Source of the DNA: Nodularia sp. (in: cyanobacteria)
GTDB taxonomy: Bacteria; Cyanobacteriota; Cyanobacteriia; Cyanobacteriales; Nostocaceae
DNA: 61,347 bases
Assembly (NCBI GenBank): GCA_007692755.1
Contig: REBL01000142.1
Location: 1-61,347, forward strand
Direction of reading: 5' to 3'
Under the pieces are notes generated by a model that was given only the letters and a program-made list of their open reading frames with translations, did not search any database and had not been told where the DNA came from. Below, in pieces: positions 52,971-61,347 of the stretch. Every line of letters begins with the position of its first letter. The stretch's first letter is position 1. The position numbers and the translations under genes were made by a program.

Positions 52971-53090
52971 AAATCAGAGATTTGTTTCTTTTTCGCTGGC
53001 TTGTATCCCTTACACAAACCTTGATAAAGAAATAAAGTGGCGATTGGGGAAGTGGGAGGGAAAATATTGTGTTTCCCCAATAACCAATAA

Positions 53091-53153
53091 CTAATGACTA
53101 ATGACTAATGACTAATGACTAATGACCAATGACCAATGACCAATGACTAATGA
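53091..53153. repeat. Nine heptamer repeats (CTAATGA/CCAATGA) overlapping an antiporter stop
   Basis: Five CTAATGA, three CCAATGA and one CTAATGA unit run without a break. The last unit (53147-53153) contains the stop codon and part of the last two codons of the Na+/H+ antiporter on the minus strand. This is a typical cyanobacterial STRR array, here fused to a coding end. Confidence 0.95.
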
Positions 53154-54712
53154 CTATCCCCATGATCCCAAACATCTTCCAGCATCGGGGCTAGTTCCGT
53201 ATTTAACCGACCAGCCTTGACAAACTCGGCATAAGTATCAGCCTCAATCGCCAAAAGTTCCTCCCGAAACTGTTCAGTTACAAAGGTGCGAAGATTGGGA
53301 TACTCAACCTGTAACTTATCAATTTTGATTTTCAGATTTTCCATCTCCCCTTTAATCAGTGTCTCTTGGTAACGGTAAAACTCTGGGTCAATACCTGGAC
53401 GGTTATCTTCTTGGAGGTGCTGCAAAACACGTTCTAGCGCGACATAACGGGTAGCTAGTTCGGAATATCGATCCCGCAGAGGTGCATCACCCAAAAGATT
53501 CAGCTTCTGTAACAAAGGTTTAATCGTCAATCCCTGAACGAGTAGAGTAAATAAAACTACTCCAAACACCGTAGCAATGATTTTTTCTCGCTCTGGCAGT
53601 CCTATGGGTACACTTAAGGCTAAGGCGATAGAAACAGAACCGCGTACCCCACCCCACCATAAAACGGTTTGTTCAGGTAAAGGAATTTGATATTGGGTAA
53701 TCACAGCACTCAATTTACTGAGAAGATAAATAGCTATAGCCCGCATCAAAATCATGGCGGCTACTGTGATACCAATGATTTGCAGGTTTTCACCCAAAAC
53801 AGCAAAGCGAATTTGGTCGCCAATTAATAAAAATACAATCGAGTTGACAAAATAAGCTAAAAAATCCCAAAATTCGGAAACAATCACCCTAGTGCGGGGA
53901 TTCATCCCGACGCGAGAACCAAAGTTACCTAAAATCAAGCCTGTGGTGACAACTCCTATTACTCCAGAACCACCCAACTCTTCGATAATTAAGTAAGTCC
54001 CGTAAGCCGAAACCAGAGTTAAAGACTGTTCTACCATCGGTAAATCAAAGCGCTGGGTCAGATAAGAAATCCCAAAGCCAATCAATCCTCCCACGGCTAC
54101 GCCGATACCAATAACCGTCACCAGCTGTAATAAAACTGGCTGGAAACCCAATTCGGCATTTCCTAAAGATAGCGCCACCATAAAACCAAAAGCCACTACC
54201 GCCATGCCATCATTAAATAAGCTTTCGCCTTCCATCATGGTGGTGAGACTTTTACCCACGCCCAATTCCCGGAATAAAGCAGTTACAGAAACCGGGTCAG
54301 TTGCAGATAAACTCGCGCCAATCAGCAAAGCTGTCGTTAAAGATATCCCCGCTATTTGATTTAGACCAAAGGCGATGCCTGCAATGGAAATTACTACCCC
54401 TAAAACTGCATAGAGGCAAATTGTCACCAAATTGCGCTTTAATTCCGCCCAGCGCAAATTCCAGGCAGCTTCAAACAACAACGGCGGTAAAAAGATGAAC
54501 AAAATTAATTCTGGGGAAAGGGTGACGAGGCGGACATCAACAAAAGCTAACCCTAAACCGACAATCACCAGGAGTAATGTATAAGGTATATGGCGAAACC
54601 AACTAAATATCTGCGGTAACGTTGCTACCCCTAAAGATACGGAAAGTACCAACAGAAACTGCTTGAGATTAGTGGTGATAATTTCTTCACCAATTGCTGA
54701 TTCTATGTTCAT
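53147..54712 (-). CDS. CPA1-family Na+/H+ antiporter (long form)
   Basis: The 521-residue protein has about 12 membrane segments with the CPA1 pattern: 'LLLVIVGLGLAFVDV', 'FLPPLLFEAAWNLRW', 'GASLSATDPVSVTALFRELG' and 'EGESLFNDGMAVVAFGF' with the ND motif, and 'WWGGVRGSVSIALALSVP' near the end. A cytosolic tail (about 415-521) is charged and helical. It exchanges Na+ (or K+) for H+. A paralogous antiporter is divergent 140 bp away. Its last residues and stop codon are formed by a heptamer repeat array. Confidence 0.92.
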   Translation of the reverse strand: MNIESAIGEEIITTNLKQFLLVLSVSLGVATLPQIFSWFRHIPYTLLLVIVGLGLAFVDVRLVTLSPELILFIFLPPLLFEAAWNLRWAELKRNLVTICLYAVLGVVISIAGIAFGLNQIAGISLTTALLIGASLSATDPVSVTALFRELGVGKSLTTMMEGESLFNDGMAVVAFGFMVALSLGNAELGFQPVLLQLVTVIGIGVAVGGLIGFGISYLTQRFDLPMVEQSLTLVSAYGTYLIIEELGGSGVIGVVTTGLILGNFGSRVGMNPRTRVIVSEFWDFLAYFVNSIVFLLIGDQIRFAVLGENLQIIGITVAAMILMRAIAIYLLSKLSAVITQYQIPLPEQTVLWWGGVRGSVSIALALSVPIGLPEREKIIATVFGVVLFTLLVQGLTIKPLLQKLNLLGDAPLRDRYSELATRYVALERVLQHLQEDNRPGIDPEFYRYQETLIKGEMENLKIKIDKLQVEYPNLRTFVTEQFREELLAIEADTYAEFVKAGRLNTELAPMLEDVWDHGDSH

Positions 54713-54852
54713 AAATAAAACTTGGTATATTTTGCACTTAATTTTGTCTGCTAGGGAATGGGAAATTAGTCAGGTGAACGAAACTCGCCTTTTTTAACCT
54801 CCGCCTTCAGTTAAAATTTATCAGCAAACTAAAATAACTTATCAAAATATCA

Positions 54853-56406
54853 GTGGATGTTACCGAATTAGTCAAAGTTTCAATTATTCTCCTGTTAGTT
54901 GCTACAGCTGTGGCGCTGTTATCCCGCAGGCTGAAAGTTCCTTATGCTGCGGGTTTAGTGCTGGCGGGATTGGCAATTACAGAATTGCTACCCAGCCGTA
55001 TTGGTTTGAATAGTTCTCTCATTTTAAATTTGTGTTTACCAATTTTGGTGTTTGAGGCAGCTATTAATACAGACATCAGTCGCCTACGTAGCACTGTTAA
55101 ACCCATTGCTTTATTAGCAGGGCCAGGAGTTTTGATTTCTTCGGGTGTGACAGCAATACTTTTAAAGTGGGGATTGGGAATCGACTGGATACAAGCACTT
55201 TTAGCTGGGGTGATTTTAGCAATCACTGATACTGTTTCCATGATTGCTGTTTTCAAAGAAGTGCCGGTTCCTTCGCGACTTTCTACCATTGTGGAAGGAG
55301 AAAGTTTATTTAACGATGGTGTGGCGTTGGTTGTATTTAGCCTCATTCTACAATTTAATGCGGCTGGCTCACTGTCAATCCTGGATGGATTCCAAGAATT
55401 TTTTGTGGTGATTGTCGGCGGTACTTTGGTGGGCTTAGTTGTGGGCTATTTGAGTACTGGTTTATTTGTGCGGTCAGATGAACCGCTTAGTAGTATTTTA
55501 CTCACAGTGGCTGTAGCTTTGGGCGCTTTTCAAGCTGGGCAATTGCTGGGTGTATCTGGTGTGGTAGCAGTGGTGGTGGCGGGCTTAATTGTGGGGACAC
55601 AAGGTATTGGGGGGAATGTATCGGCTTCTACTCGCTTGACATTGCTGACTTTTTGGGAATCTCTGGGTTTTGGTGTCAATAGCTTAATTTTTTTGTTGAT
55701 TGGTTTAGAAGTAAATCTGACAACTCTTTGGTCTACTTTGCCTGCGGTGTTGTTAGCAATTCTGGCGTATCAAACGGGACGAATGGTTTCTGTGTATCCA
55801 CTGTTAGCAATGGTGGGTTGGTTTGACCGTTCTATTCCGTGGCGTTGGCGACACGTTTTGTTTCTCGGTAATATTAAGGGTTCTCTGTCGATGGTGCTGG
55901 CGTTAAGTTTACCCATTGGACTGGTAGGGCGAGAAACCATAATTCCTATCGTTTTTGGGACAGTGTTGCTTTCTCTGGTGGGACAGGGTGTAAGTTTACC
56001 TTGGTTGGTGAAACGTTTGAATTTATCTCACTTTTCTGCTTCTAGCCAGCGCGTGGAAGAAATGCAAGCACAATTAATTACTGGTAAGGCGGCACAGGAT
56101 GAATTAGATAGCTTGTTAAAATCGGGAGTATTACCCAAATCTATCTATGAAGAGATGCGTTCAGCTTATCAGGTGCGAATTGCTGGCGCTGAAAAGGTGC
56201 TACGGGAATTTTATAATCGTCGCTCAGAGGATTTTGGCACGAAAAGAGGCGATCGCAGTAAACTTGATGCTATTCGTCGCCGTTTACTATTAGCTGAAAA
56301 AGGCGCACTCACCGCAGCTATGCGTAAGCAAATTCTCTCAGAAGAAATTGTCCGCGATCGCATCAAAATTATTGACCAACAATTACTACAATTAGAAGAT
56401 GATTAA
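54853..56406 (+). CDS. CPA1-family Na+/H+ antiporter
   Basis: The 517-residue protein is a second CPA1 antiporter with 12 membrane segments: 'VPYAAGLVLAGLAITELLPS', 'GVILAITDTVSMIAVFKEVP', the ND motif in 'VEGESLFNDGVALVVFSLIL', and 'FLGNIKGSLSMVLALSLPIG'. A cytosolic tail (about 400-517) is helical and charged. The start is a GTG at 54853; I found no ATG in frame with better support. It is only distantly like its divergent neighbour, so the two are old paralogs. It probably works in Na+ or pH homeostasis with it and with the downstream, convergent TrkA gene. Confidence 0.9.
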   Translation: MDVTELVKVSIILLLVATAVALLSRRLKVPYAAGLVLAGLAITELLPSRIGLNSSLILNLCLPILVFEAAINTDISRLRSTVKPIALLAGPGVLISSGVTAILLKWGLGIDWIQALLAGVILAITDTVSMIAVFKEVPVPSRLSTIVEGESLFNDGVALVVFSLILQFNAAGSLSILDGFQEFFVVIVGGTLVGLVVGYLSTGLFVRSDEPLSSILLTVAVALGAFQAGQLLGVSGVVAVVVAGLIVGTQGIGGNVSASTRLTLLTFWESLGFGVNSLIFLLIGLEVNLTTLWSTLPAVLLAILAYQTGRMVSVYPLLAMVGWFDRSIPWRWRHVLFLGNIKGSLSMVLALSLPIGLVGRETIIPIVFGTVLLSLVGQGVSLPWLVKRLNLSHFSASSQRVEEMQAQLITGKAAQDELDSLLKSGVLPKSIYEEMRSAYQVRIAGAEKVLREFYNRRSEDFGTKRGDRSKLDAIRRRLLLAEKGALTAAMRKQILSEEIVRDRIKIIDQQLLQLEDD

Positions 56407-56465
56407 TTTCCTTGTGGAACAGGCATCTTGCCTGTTCAGGGCGGGCTAGAAGACCACCCCACGAA

Positions 56466-57143
56466 TTACGAACAACCTTCAATAAAATCGATAACTTGGT
56501 GTAAAACTCCCGGCTTCGTCACAATTAACACCGTGGAATTAGGCTCAACCACAGTACTACCATTGGGAATAATTAAATCGGTATGGGGATGGGATTGATA
56601 ACCAATAATTAGAGAACCACTAGGAAAATTAGGATTTCGAGCAATTTCCGCCACACTCCGACCGACAACATAGCAATTATTGGGAATCAGCATTTTCAGC
56701 ACCTCAATTTGCCCCTGTTCAAAATGCATCATTGATTCTACTTGGGGATACTCAATGGCATTCACCATTGTTGAAACTGCCAATTCAATCGTGCTGATAA
56801 TATGATTGGCTCCAGATATCCGCAGAGGTTCAGCAAAATCACGGTGGCGCATCCGCGATAAAATTAGAGGCACACCGTAGTGTTTAGCCAGAGTTACCAT
56901 TGCTAAATTTAAAGCATCACTTCTGAGGACTGCTGCTAGGGCATCAGCTTTGCGAATTCCCGCTTCTAATAAGGTTTCTGTACTCACGGCGCTGCCTTCA
57001 AACGCCATGACTCCCACTTGTTCACGGGCATAACGGCAAGCATTAGGATCTCTATCAATGATGGCGATCGTATGCCCCAATTCTACTAATTTTTGTGCCA
57101 AATTTAGCCCCACTAAACCGGCTCCACCTATAAGAACATACAT
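56466..57143 (-). CDS. TrkA-type K+ channel/transporter regulatory subunit
   Basis: The 225-residue protein has an N-terminal RCK/TrkA-N Rossmann domain starting 'MYVLIGGAGLVGLNLAQKLV' with 'IIDRDPNACRYAREQ' (NAD site Asp). A C-terminal RCK_C/TrkA-C domain follows (about 140-225: 'FEQGQIEVLKMLIPNNCYVV', 'SVAEIARNPNFPSGSLIIGY'). TrkA proteins bind NAD(H) or ATP and control Trk/Ktr K+ uptake. I start it at the ATG at 57143 because the longer in-frame extension (to 57236) is unlike the family. The membrane K+ subunit is not in the window. It is convergent with the antiporter gene. Confidence 0.9.
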   Translation of the reverse strand: MYVLIGGAGLVGLNLAQKLVELGHTIAIIDRDPNACRYAREQVGVMAFEGSAVSTETLLEAGIRKADALAAVLRSDALNLAMVTLAKHYGVPLILSRMRHRDFAEPLRISGANHIISTIELAVSTMVNAIEYPQVESMMHFEQGQIEVLKMLIPNNCYVVGRSVAEIARNPNFPSGSLIIGYQSHPHTDLIIPNGSTVVEPNSTVLIVTKPGVLHQVIDFIEGCS

Positions 57144-57241
57144 AGTAATTCCGCTATAAACTTTATTAATATTAGCTGAATTAAGATTTTTGCTAGGACT
57201 AAATAAACAATGATGATTTGCTGTGTCGTGGAACAATTAAA

Positions 57242-57739
57242 ATGACTTGGAAAACCGCAGTTTCATTTGTCGTCTTTGCTACTTTGCTGACGATTCTCAC
57301 TGGCTGGCTGATTGCAGTGGGAGGATTACCCATCCAGGAGAGTTTAGATTTTGGCGATGGTGAAATGCGTGTCATACAAACTTGGCTGCGGCTGGCGCTT
57401 CCCATTGGGTTAATTCTCCCCGGAATTGCCTTCTTTGCTGGGATAAAGCATCCTCAACTCCGCCAGATTTTTGGCTTCTATTTTTTGGTTCTCCTGGTGC
57501 AAATTTTCACGGAACTGATCGTGGTTCGCGTCTGGATATCTAGTTTAGTTGTTTTAATTGGCACGATATACACTGCATTTCGGGTTTGGCAACTTTGGCA
57601 AGGGCTAAAATTGGCGACAAAAATTCCACTGCATCGATTTAGCGACAAACTGATCAGAGGTTTATTGTGGTTGCTGCTCTTATTTTGGTCAAGCAATTTA
57701 ATGATGCTGCTAACTGTGGCATGGCCTAGTATTGTTTAG
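57242..57739 (+). CDS. Small membrane protein of unknown function
   Basis: The 165-residue protein has about four hydrophobic segments (about 5-30, 50-70, 80-115, 140-160) and no recognised motif. I start it at the ATG at 57242, which follows GGAACAATT; a TTG at 57218 is also in frame. It diverges from the TrkA gene and its last 14 bp overlap the end of the convergent MFS-HEAT gene. The family is not recognised. Confidence 0.65.
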   Translation: MTWKTAVSFVVFATLLTILTGWLIAVGGLPIQESLDFGDGEMRVIQTWLRLALPIGLILPGIAFFAGIKHPQLRQIFGFYFLVLLVQIFTELIVVRVWISSLVVLIGTIYTAFRVWQLWQGLKLATKIPLHRFSDKLIRGLLWLLLLFWSSNLMMLLTVAWPSIV

Positions 57740-60700
57740 GTGCCGTTTCCTCTTCCGCATAATTTTTCACAGGATATTTTTTCATAAACTCCTTGAGTTG
57801 AGCAACTACAAGGGGATGTGTATCTTGTTCTAATTTGGGTAAAAGTTCTAGCAGCACACGGTGAGAGGCGACACTAAGATAAGCGATCGCGGCTTCCCGG
57901 ACAAAGCCTGTAGGATGGCGGAGGGCGACTAAAATTTCCTGAATGTTTAAGCGGATGCGGCTAATTTGAGCAAAGTGAAAACAGCAGGCTAAACACCAAT
58001 CAGAAAGCAAGTAACTCAGTGTCAGCATTCGGCCTAAGCGATCGCTGACTGGCATTTGTTGATATTGGCTGAACCCAGCTTCCACTAAATAAGTCAGTTT
58101 TTCTTGGGGCGATCGCTTATCTAAGATGTTCAACAATATCGCTTTGGTGGGCAAATTAATTGTATGGTCTAAAATCTCTAACCCCTGGGCTAAATTTGTT
58201 CCTGATTGTGATTTGAGATTGAATGCGGCTGCTTGCATTTTGTCTGGCGAATAAAGTAGTCTCAGTAGTAGCAGCAATCGATCCTTGACATCCATTTCTA
58301 ACTCTTGTAATGCATTTTGCAATAAGTTACCAATCACTAAAATCCTGTCTGATTGATAACTTTTGAGAATTTGTGGTTTTTGAAAGTCTAAATAGGCGGC
58401 GTAAATTTCTGCTAAAAACTTTAATTCCTGCTCAATTAAACCTTCCACCTGACTGTGATGAAAAGTATCAACACTGGTGATTTCTGGTTGTTTATTTATT
58501 TTCAGTAAACTGCGGAGAATATGATATCTAGTAGCGCCCCAGGATATCTCTAAGTGCAGCCATAAACTTTCCATCGCTTCGAGAGTAGAAATTTGGGCAA
58601 TGGTGCGCCAAGCATACATCCGCACCACTTCTGGTTTGTAAATATTGGTAGCCAGTTGCAACAACATTTCTAGAGATTCATTTTCGAGTTTAACCAAAGC
58701 CCGCATAGCAGTACTGCGGGTTGATTTATAGTAAAGCGCTCCGAGTAACGCCGAATAATATTCCTCTAAACGAGTTGCAGCAATCGTTTCCAAAACTGCA
58801 CAGCGTACCCCTAACGATTCATCCTGCAATAACTTGGGGATGTAAATCCGCAACGCCTGTAAATATACAGCTTCTCTGAGCGCTCTCACCCCATTAACTC
58901 GTTCCCGTTCTTGTTGATGAGTCAGCATTCGGCGCATAGTTTTAGTAGCGGCGATTTTTTGTAGAGGTGTTCCCTGACGCAAAATTAAGGCGGCGGCGGT
59001 GGCGCGGATCAGTGAATGATGTCGCGGTTGCAGGTACTCTTCTAATAGGGTGAGATTAGGATTGGTTTCAGCTAACCAAACGTAACGCAACGCTAGGGCA
59101 AAAACTTCGGGATCGACTGTTCCTGCGGGCTGTTCTAACAAAGAGCGCACTTCCAGCCCATAAATAGGATTGACATCTGCAATCAGCATGACTTCCAAAC
59201 TTTGGCGCTGTAAATCTGAGGGTAATTTGATTAATAAAGGCGCTAAAACTTGTGATGCTCCTTGGGGGTCAATTTGTGCCAATAGTTCAATGCAAGAGCT
59301 TTTATCGGCGGTGTTGCCTTTTTCGGCTAAAGCTTTGACTACCCCCTGATGGAAGAAACGCAGACCCACATTTGCTGCACTCAGTTCTCCCCGTTCTGCA
59401 CTCAATACTAGCAGGTCAACATAACGCGATCGCAACACCAAAACTACTTTTAAACAAGCAGCTGCGATGATTACGGTTTCTCCTACCAATATCCATTTGT
59501 GTAGTTCTGGGGGGATAAATTGATTGCTGACAAACACAGTCACCAGAATAATTATACCTGCCAAACCTGTGGCGATCGCTTCGGCGGTTCCCCCGGATAA
59601 TGTCTGCGTGCGGCTACGAATGCGTTCGGGTATCGGTTGGTATAGCACGGGGCCGCTACTCACAACAAAAGTGTAGCGTAACAGTTCATCCGAGAACTTC
59701 AGCCCGACTAATCCCCAAAAGAAGCCTTGGGCTTGTAATGCTGGGACTAAATTTAGTAAAGCGATCGCACCTGGTAAAATAAAGCCTACAGCTACGGGTA
59801 GCAGTGCCGCCGTGAAAAATACCCCAAAGCGTTCAGTCACTCGGCTGGAAATAAACCACTGCGTCATTAACTCAAACAGTCCCACAATGCCACCAAATAA
59901 GCCTAAAAAGCTAGCCAGTTCGCGGCTGTTTAAAGAAACATTTAGTTCGCGCAGGTATTGAAAATCTACTAATAAGCCAATAATTTGCAAAAGACCGACA
60001 AAAGCAAATAACTGCCATGTATAGCGTCTTAATGGTGCTTTGAGGCGGCGGTGTCGGTTAGCTTGTTCCTTGGGAATTAGGCGTTGGGGAGCATCGGGAA
60101 AGGCTTTTCGATACTGATGACTTAAATAAGATAAAATACCTGTTCCTAATAAAATCACAGCACAGGCGATGAGAATCACTTGCTCCAGTTTGATGAATTG
60201 CAGCATCCAAGGCAAACTAAAGCCACTGATCACATCTGCTACTAATAAACCACTGCTGACCAAAGGATAGGTACGTTTAATTTCGCGGATATTAAATAAT
60301 TGATTCGCAATAATAGAAGTATTCAGGTCATTGATCACATACAGCGCATCGACCCACAGCCGCAGCAGAAAGACCAGGGCTACTGTCAGGAATGAAATAT
60401 GTATTCCCCCCCGCAAGGATACGATAAAGATTAATGGCATCACCATACAAGGTGCGATCGCCACAATCACCCAACGCAAAGGAAAAATCTTTTGCAGCCA
60501 AGAATAAACTACAACCAGTCCCATACTCATGACAGCACTGGCAATATACATCCAAGGCAGAGGACCAGCCCCATATTCGTCCAAAAACAGTGCCACTGTA
60601 CTGTCTTCTGCCCACCGCAAACCGACTGATACAGTCGTGTAAAAAGCAAACATCATCCAAGTCCGTTCGCCTTCTTCTGGACGAAGATTCAACCACTGTA

Positions 60701-60755
60701 ACAGTTGTGCTAGAGCGCCTTTATTTACAGCAAACGAGTTTTTTTTGAGTTCCAT
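57726..60755 (-). CDS. Large MFS-type transporter fused to HEAT repeats
   Basis: The 1009-residue protein has two parts. Residues about 20-450 hold about 12 membrane segments with an MFS/ATP-ADP translocase-like character ('GERTWMMFAFYTTVSVGLRW', 'FDELL'-like 'GLKFSDELLRYTFVVSSGPV', 'RIRSRTQTLSGGTAEAIATG'). Residues about 470-1000 are helical repeats of HEAT type ('RVNGVRALREAVYLQALRIY', 'LGVRCAVLETIAATRLEEYY'). Such fusions are found in cyanobacteria and a few other bacteria; what they carry is not established. The HEAT part may bind regulatory partners in the cytosol. The ATG at 60755 fits. It overlaps the 3' end of a small convergent gene by 14 bp. Confidence 0.82.
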   Translation of the reverse strand: MELKKNSFAVNKGALAQLLQWLNLRPEEGERTWMMFAFYTTVSVGLRWAEDSTVALFLDEYGAGPLPWMYIASAVMSMGLVVVYSWLQKIFPLRWVIVAIAPCMVMPLIFIVSLRGGIHISFLTVALVFLLRLWVDALYVINDLNTSIIANQLFNIREIKRTYPLVSSGLLVADVISGFSLPWMLQFIKLEQVILIACAVILLGTGILSYLSHQYRKAFPDAPQRLIPKEQANRHRRLKAPLRRYTWQLFAFVGLLQIIGLLVDFQYLRELNVSLNSRELASFLGLFGGIVGLFELMTQWFISSRVTERFGVFFTAALLPVAVGFILPGAIALLNLVPALQAQGFFWGLVGLKFSDELLRYTFVVSSGPVLYQPIPERIRSRTQTLSGGTAEAIATGLAGIIILVTVFVSNQFIPPELHKWILVGETVIIAAACLKVVLVLRSRYVDLLVLSAERGELSAANVGLRFFHQGVVKALAEKGNTADKSSCIELLAQIDPQGASQVLAPLLIKLPSDLQRQSLEVMLIADVNPIYGLEVRSLLEQPAGTVDPEVFALALRYVWLAETNPNLTLLEEYLQPRHHSLIRATAAALILRQGTPLQKIAATKTMRRMLTHQQERERVNGVRALREAVYLQALRIYIPKLLQDESLGVRCAVLETIAATRLEEYYSALLGALYYKSTRSTAMRALVKLENESLEMLLQLATNIYKPEVVRMYAWRTIAQISTLEAMESLWLHLEISWGATRYHILRSLLKINKQPEITSVDTFHHSQVEGLIEQELKFLAEIYAAYLDFQKPQILKSYQSDRILVIGNLLQNALQELEMDVKDRLLLLLRLLYSPDKMQAAAFNLKSQSGTNLAQGLEILDHTINLPTKAILLNILDKRSPQEKLTYLVEAGFSQYQQMPVSDRLGRMLTLSYLLSDWCLACCFHFAQISRIRLNIQEILVALRHPTGFVREAAIAYLSVASHRVLLELLPKLEQDTHPLVVAQLKEFMKKYPVKNYAEEETAPKQY

Positions 60756-61018
60756 GCACTGAAAGTTACACTAAGTTGGATTGAGAATCAGATCAGAAAG
60801 CACCAGAAGACCACAGAGAAGACAAATGATGATTTCCCCTCATGCTTCTCATGTTCCTGATCTTCATTCCCCACAAACGGCAAAAATCCTGAGCAACCGA
60901 GTATTATATTTCCCACTCAGCGCTCAGGACTATCAGTTTTACGAAAATTTCACCGATTTTGGGTCGATAGGAAATTTACCGTTGTAAATTATACTTAGTA
61001 TCTCGAAAAATTGGCGAA

Positions 61019-61347
61019 TTACCTTTTCGGCGAAATTAGCATCATCATATTTCTGCCTTCTTTTTTGGGTGCTTGCTGGAGTTCCCCAAGCGGTTCCAAA
61101 TCCTTAGCCATGCGCTTGAGCAAATGCTCTGCTAAGTCACTGTGTTGAATCTCTCGACCCCGGAACATCACAGTCGCCTTCACCTTATCACCATCTTTGA
61201 GGAAGCGCTCGGCTTGCTTAACACGCACATTATAATCGTGTTCTTCGATCTTATAGCGCATCTTCACTTCTTTAACATCAGCTGTGTGCTGCTTTTTCCG
61301 GGCTTCCCGTGCCTTCTTCTCCTGCTCAAACTTGTACTTCCCGTAAT
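61019..61347 (-). CDS. infC: Translation initiation factor IF-3, C-terminal part (cut by window edge)
   Basis: The open frame continues to the right edge of the window, so the 5' end is missing. It reads '[19 protein letters not shown]' and then the IF-3 C-terminal domain: '[20 protein letters not shown]', '[20 protein letters not shown]' and '[20 protein letters not shown]', ending 'MMMLISPKR'. IF-3 binds the 30S subunit and helps start-codon selection. The C-terminal domain is complete. Confidence 0.97.
   Translation of the reverse strand, partial: YGKYKFEQEKKAREARKKQHTADVKEVKMRYKIEEHDYNVRVKQAERFLKDGDKVKATVMFRGREIQHSDLAEHLLKRMAKDLEPLGELQQAPKKEGRNMMMLISPKR

Noticed and set aside
53091..53153. 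Possible CRISPR-like repeat array
   Set aside because: The 7-bp units are directly adjacent without spacers, so this is a simple heptamer tandem repeat.

Overview
This window is chromosomal DNA from a filamentous, probably heterocystous (Nostocales-type) cyanobacterium. The evidence is the rbcL-rbcX-rbcS cluster with a RuBisCO-activase-like gene carrying a C-terminal small-subunit-like domain, the very frequent HIP1 octamer GCGATCGC, heptameric tandem repeats, MITE-like elements and many families typical of cyanobacteria (Uma2, DUF2808, MFS-HEAT proteins, membrane lipoprotein SOD). No tRNA, rRNA, CRISPR array or intact insertion sequence was recognised.

Layout. (1) 1-5.1 kb, minus strand: TPR protein, queA, prmA and serA. 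(2) 5.4-12.7 kb, minus strand: panE-like reductase, a translationally coupled TOPRIM (DUF4276-like)/AAA ATPase pair that looks like a defence module, an AAE3-like acyl-CoA synthetase, a frameshifted Uma2 gene, panB and an exported beta-propeller protein. (3) 13.0-19.6 kb, plus strand: a long rbcL leader, rbcL, rbcX, rbcS, then a MITE, an SGNH hydrolase, a Uma2 gene, a Phd/VapC toxin-antitoxin pair, and rca. (4) 19.8-32.5 kb, minus strand: phospholipase D-like protein, SDR dehydrogenase, a lipoprotein-type methyltransferase, APC permease, OB-fold protein, mgtE, several membrane proteins (one broken by an A-tract frameshift), and a possible operon of Mn superoxide dismutase plus a ferric-reductase-like flavoprotein. 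(5) 33.1-36.1 kb: small Cys4 membrane protein, M50/CBS protease and HtrA protease. (6) 36.2-46.1 kb, plus strand: a heavy-metal, probably copper, resistance cluster: MerR-type promoter, duplicated DUF305 (CopM-like) lipoprotein, RND adaptor, RND pump, small lipoprotein, Uma2, DUF2808, response regulator and sensor kinase. Its last gene overlaps a convergent tspO gene. (7) 46.7-52.4 kb: debranching-enzyme-like glycosidase, LLM oxidoreductase, CAP-domain lipoprotein, AI-2E permease. (8) 52.5-61.3 kb: HicAB, two divergent CPA1 Na+/H+ antiporters, a TrkA-type protein, a small membrane protein, a 1009-residue MFS-HEAT protein and the 3' part of infC at the window edge.

How the genes work together. 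The clearest systems are carbon fixation (rbcLXS-rca), metal efflux with its own two-component system, monovalent cation homeostasis (two CPA1 antiporters and TrkA), and superoxide/iron redox (SodA with a flavocytochrome-like reductase). Two pantothenate genes (panE-like, panB) flank a possible defence insertion. Several repeat families recur, sometimes inside coding sequence: a palindromic repeat encodes part of QueA, a heptamer array encodes the end of an antiporter, and GC-rich dispersed repeats sit at the gene junctions of the metal cluster.

The strongest leads for new biology are the ATPase/TOPRIM pair, the MerR-type operator with no local MerR gene, a 24-codon ORF with a consensus ribosome binding site, and a methyltransferase that carries a lipoprotein signal. 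All functional calls are by reading; no database search was run.
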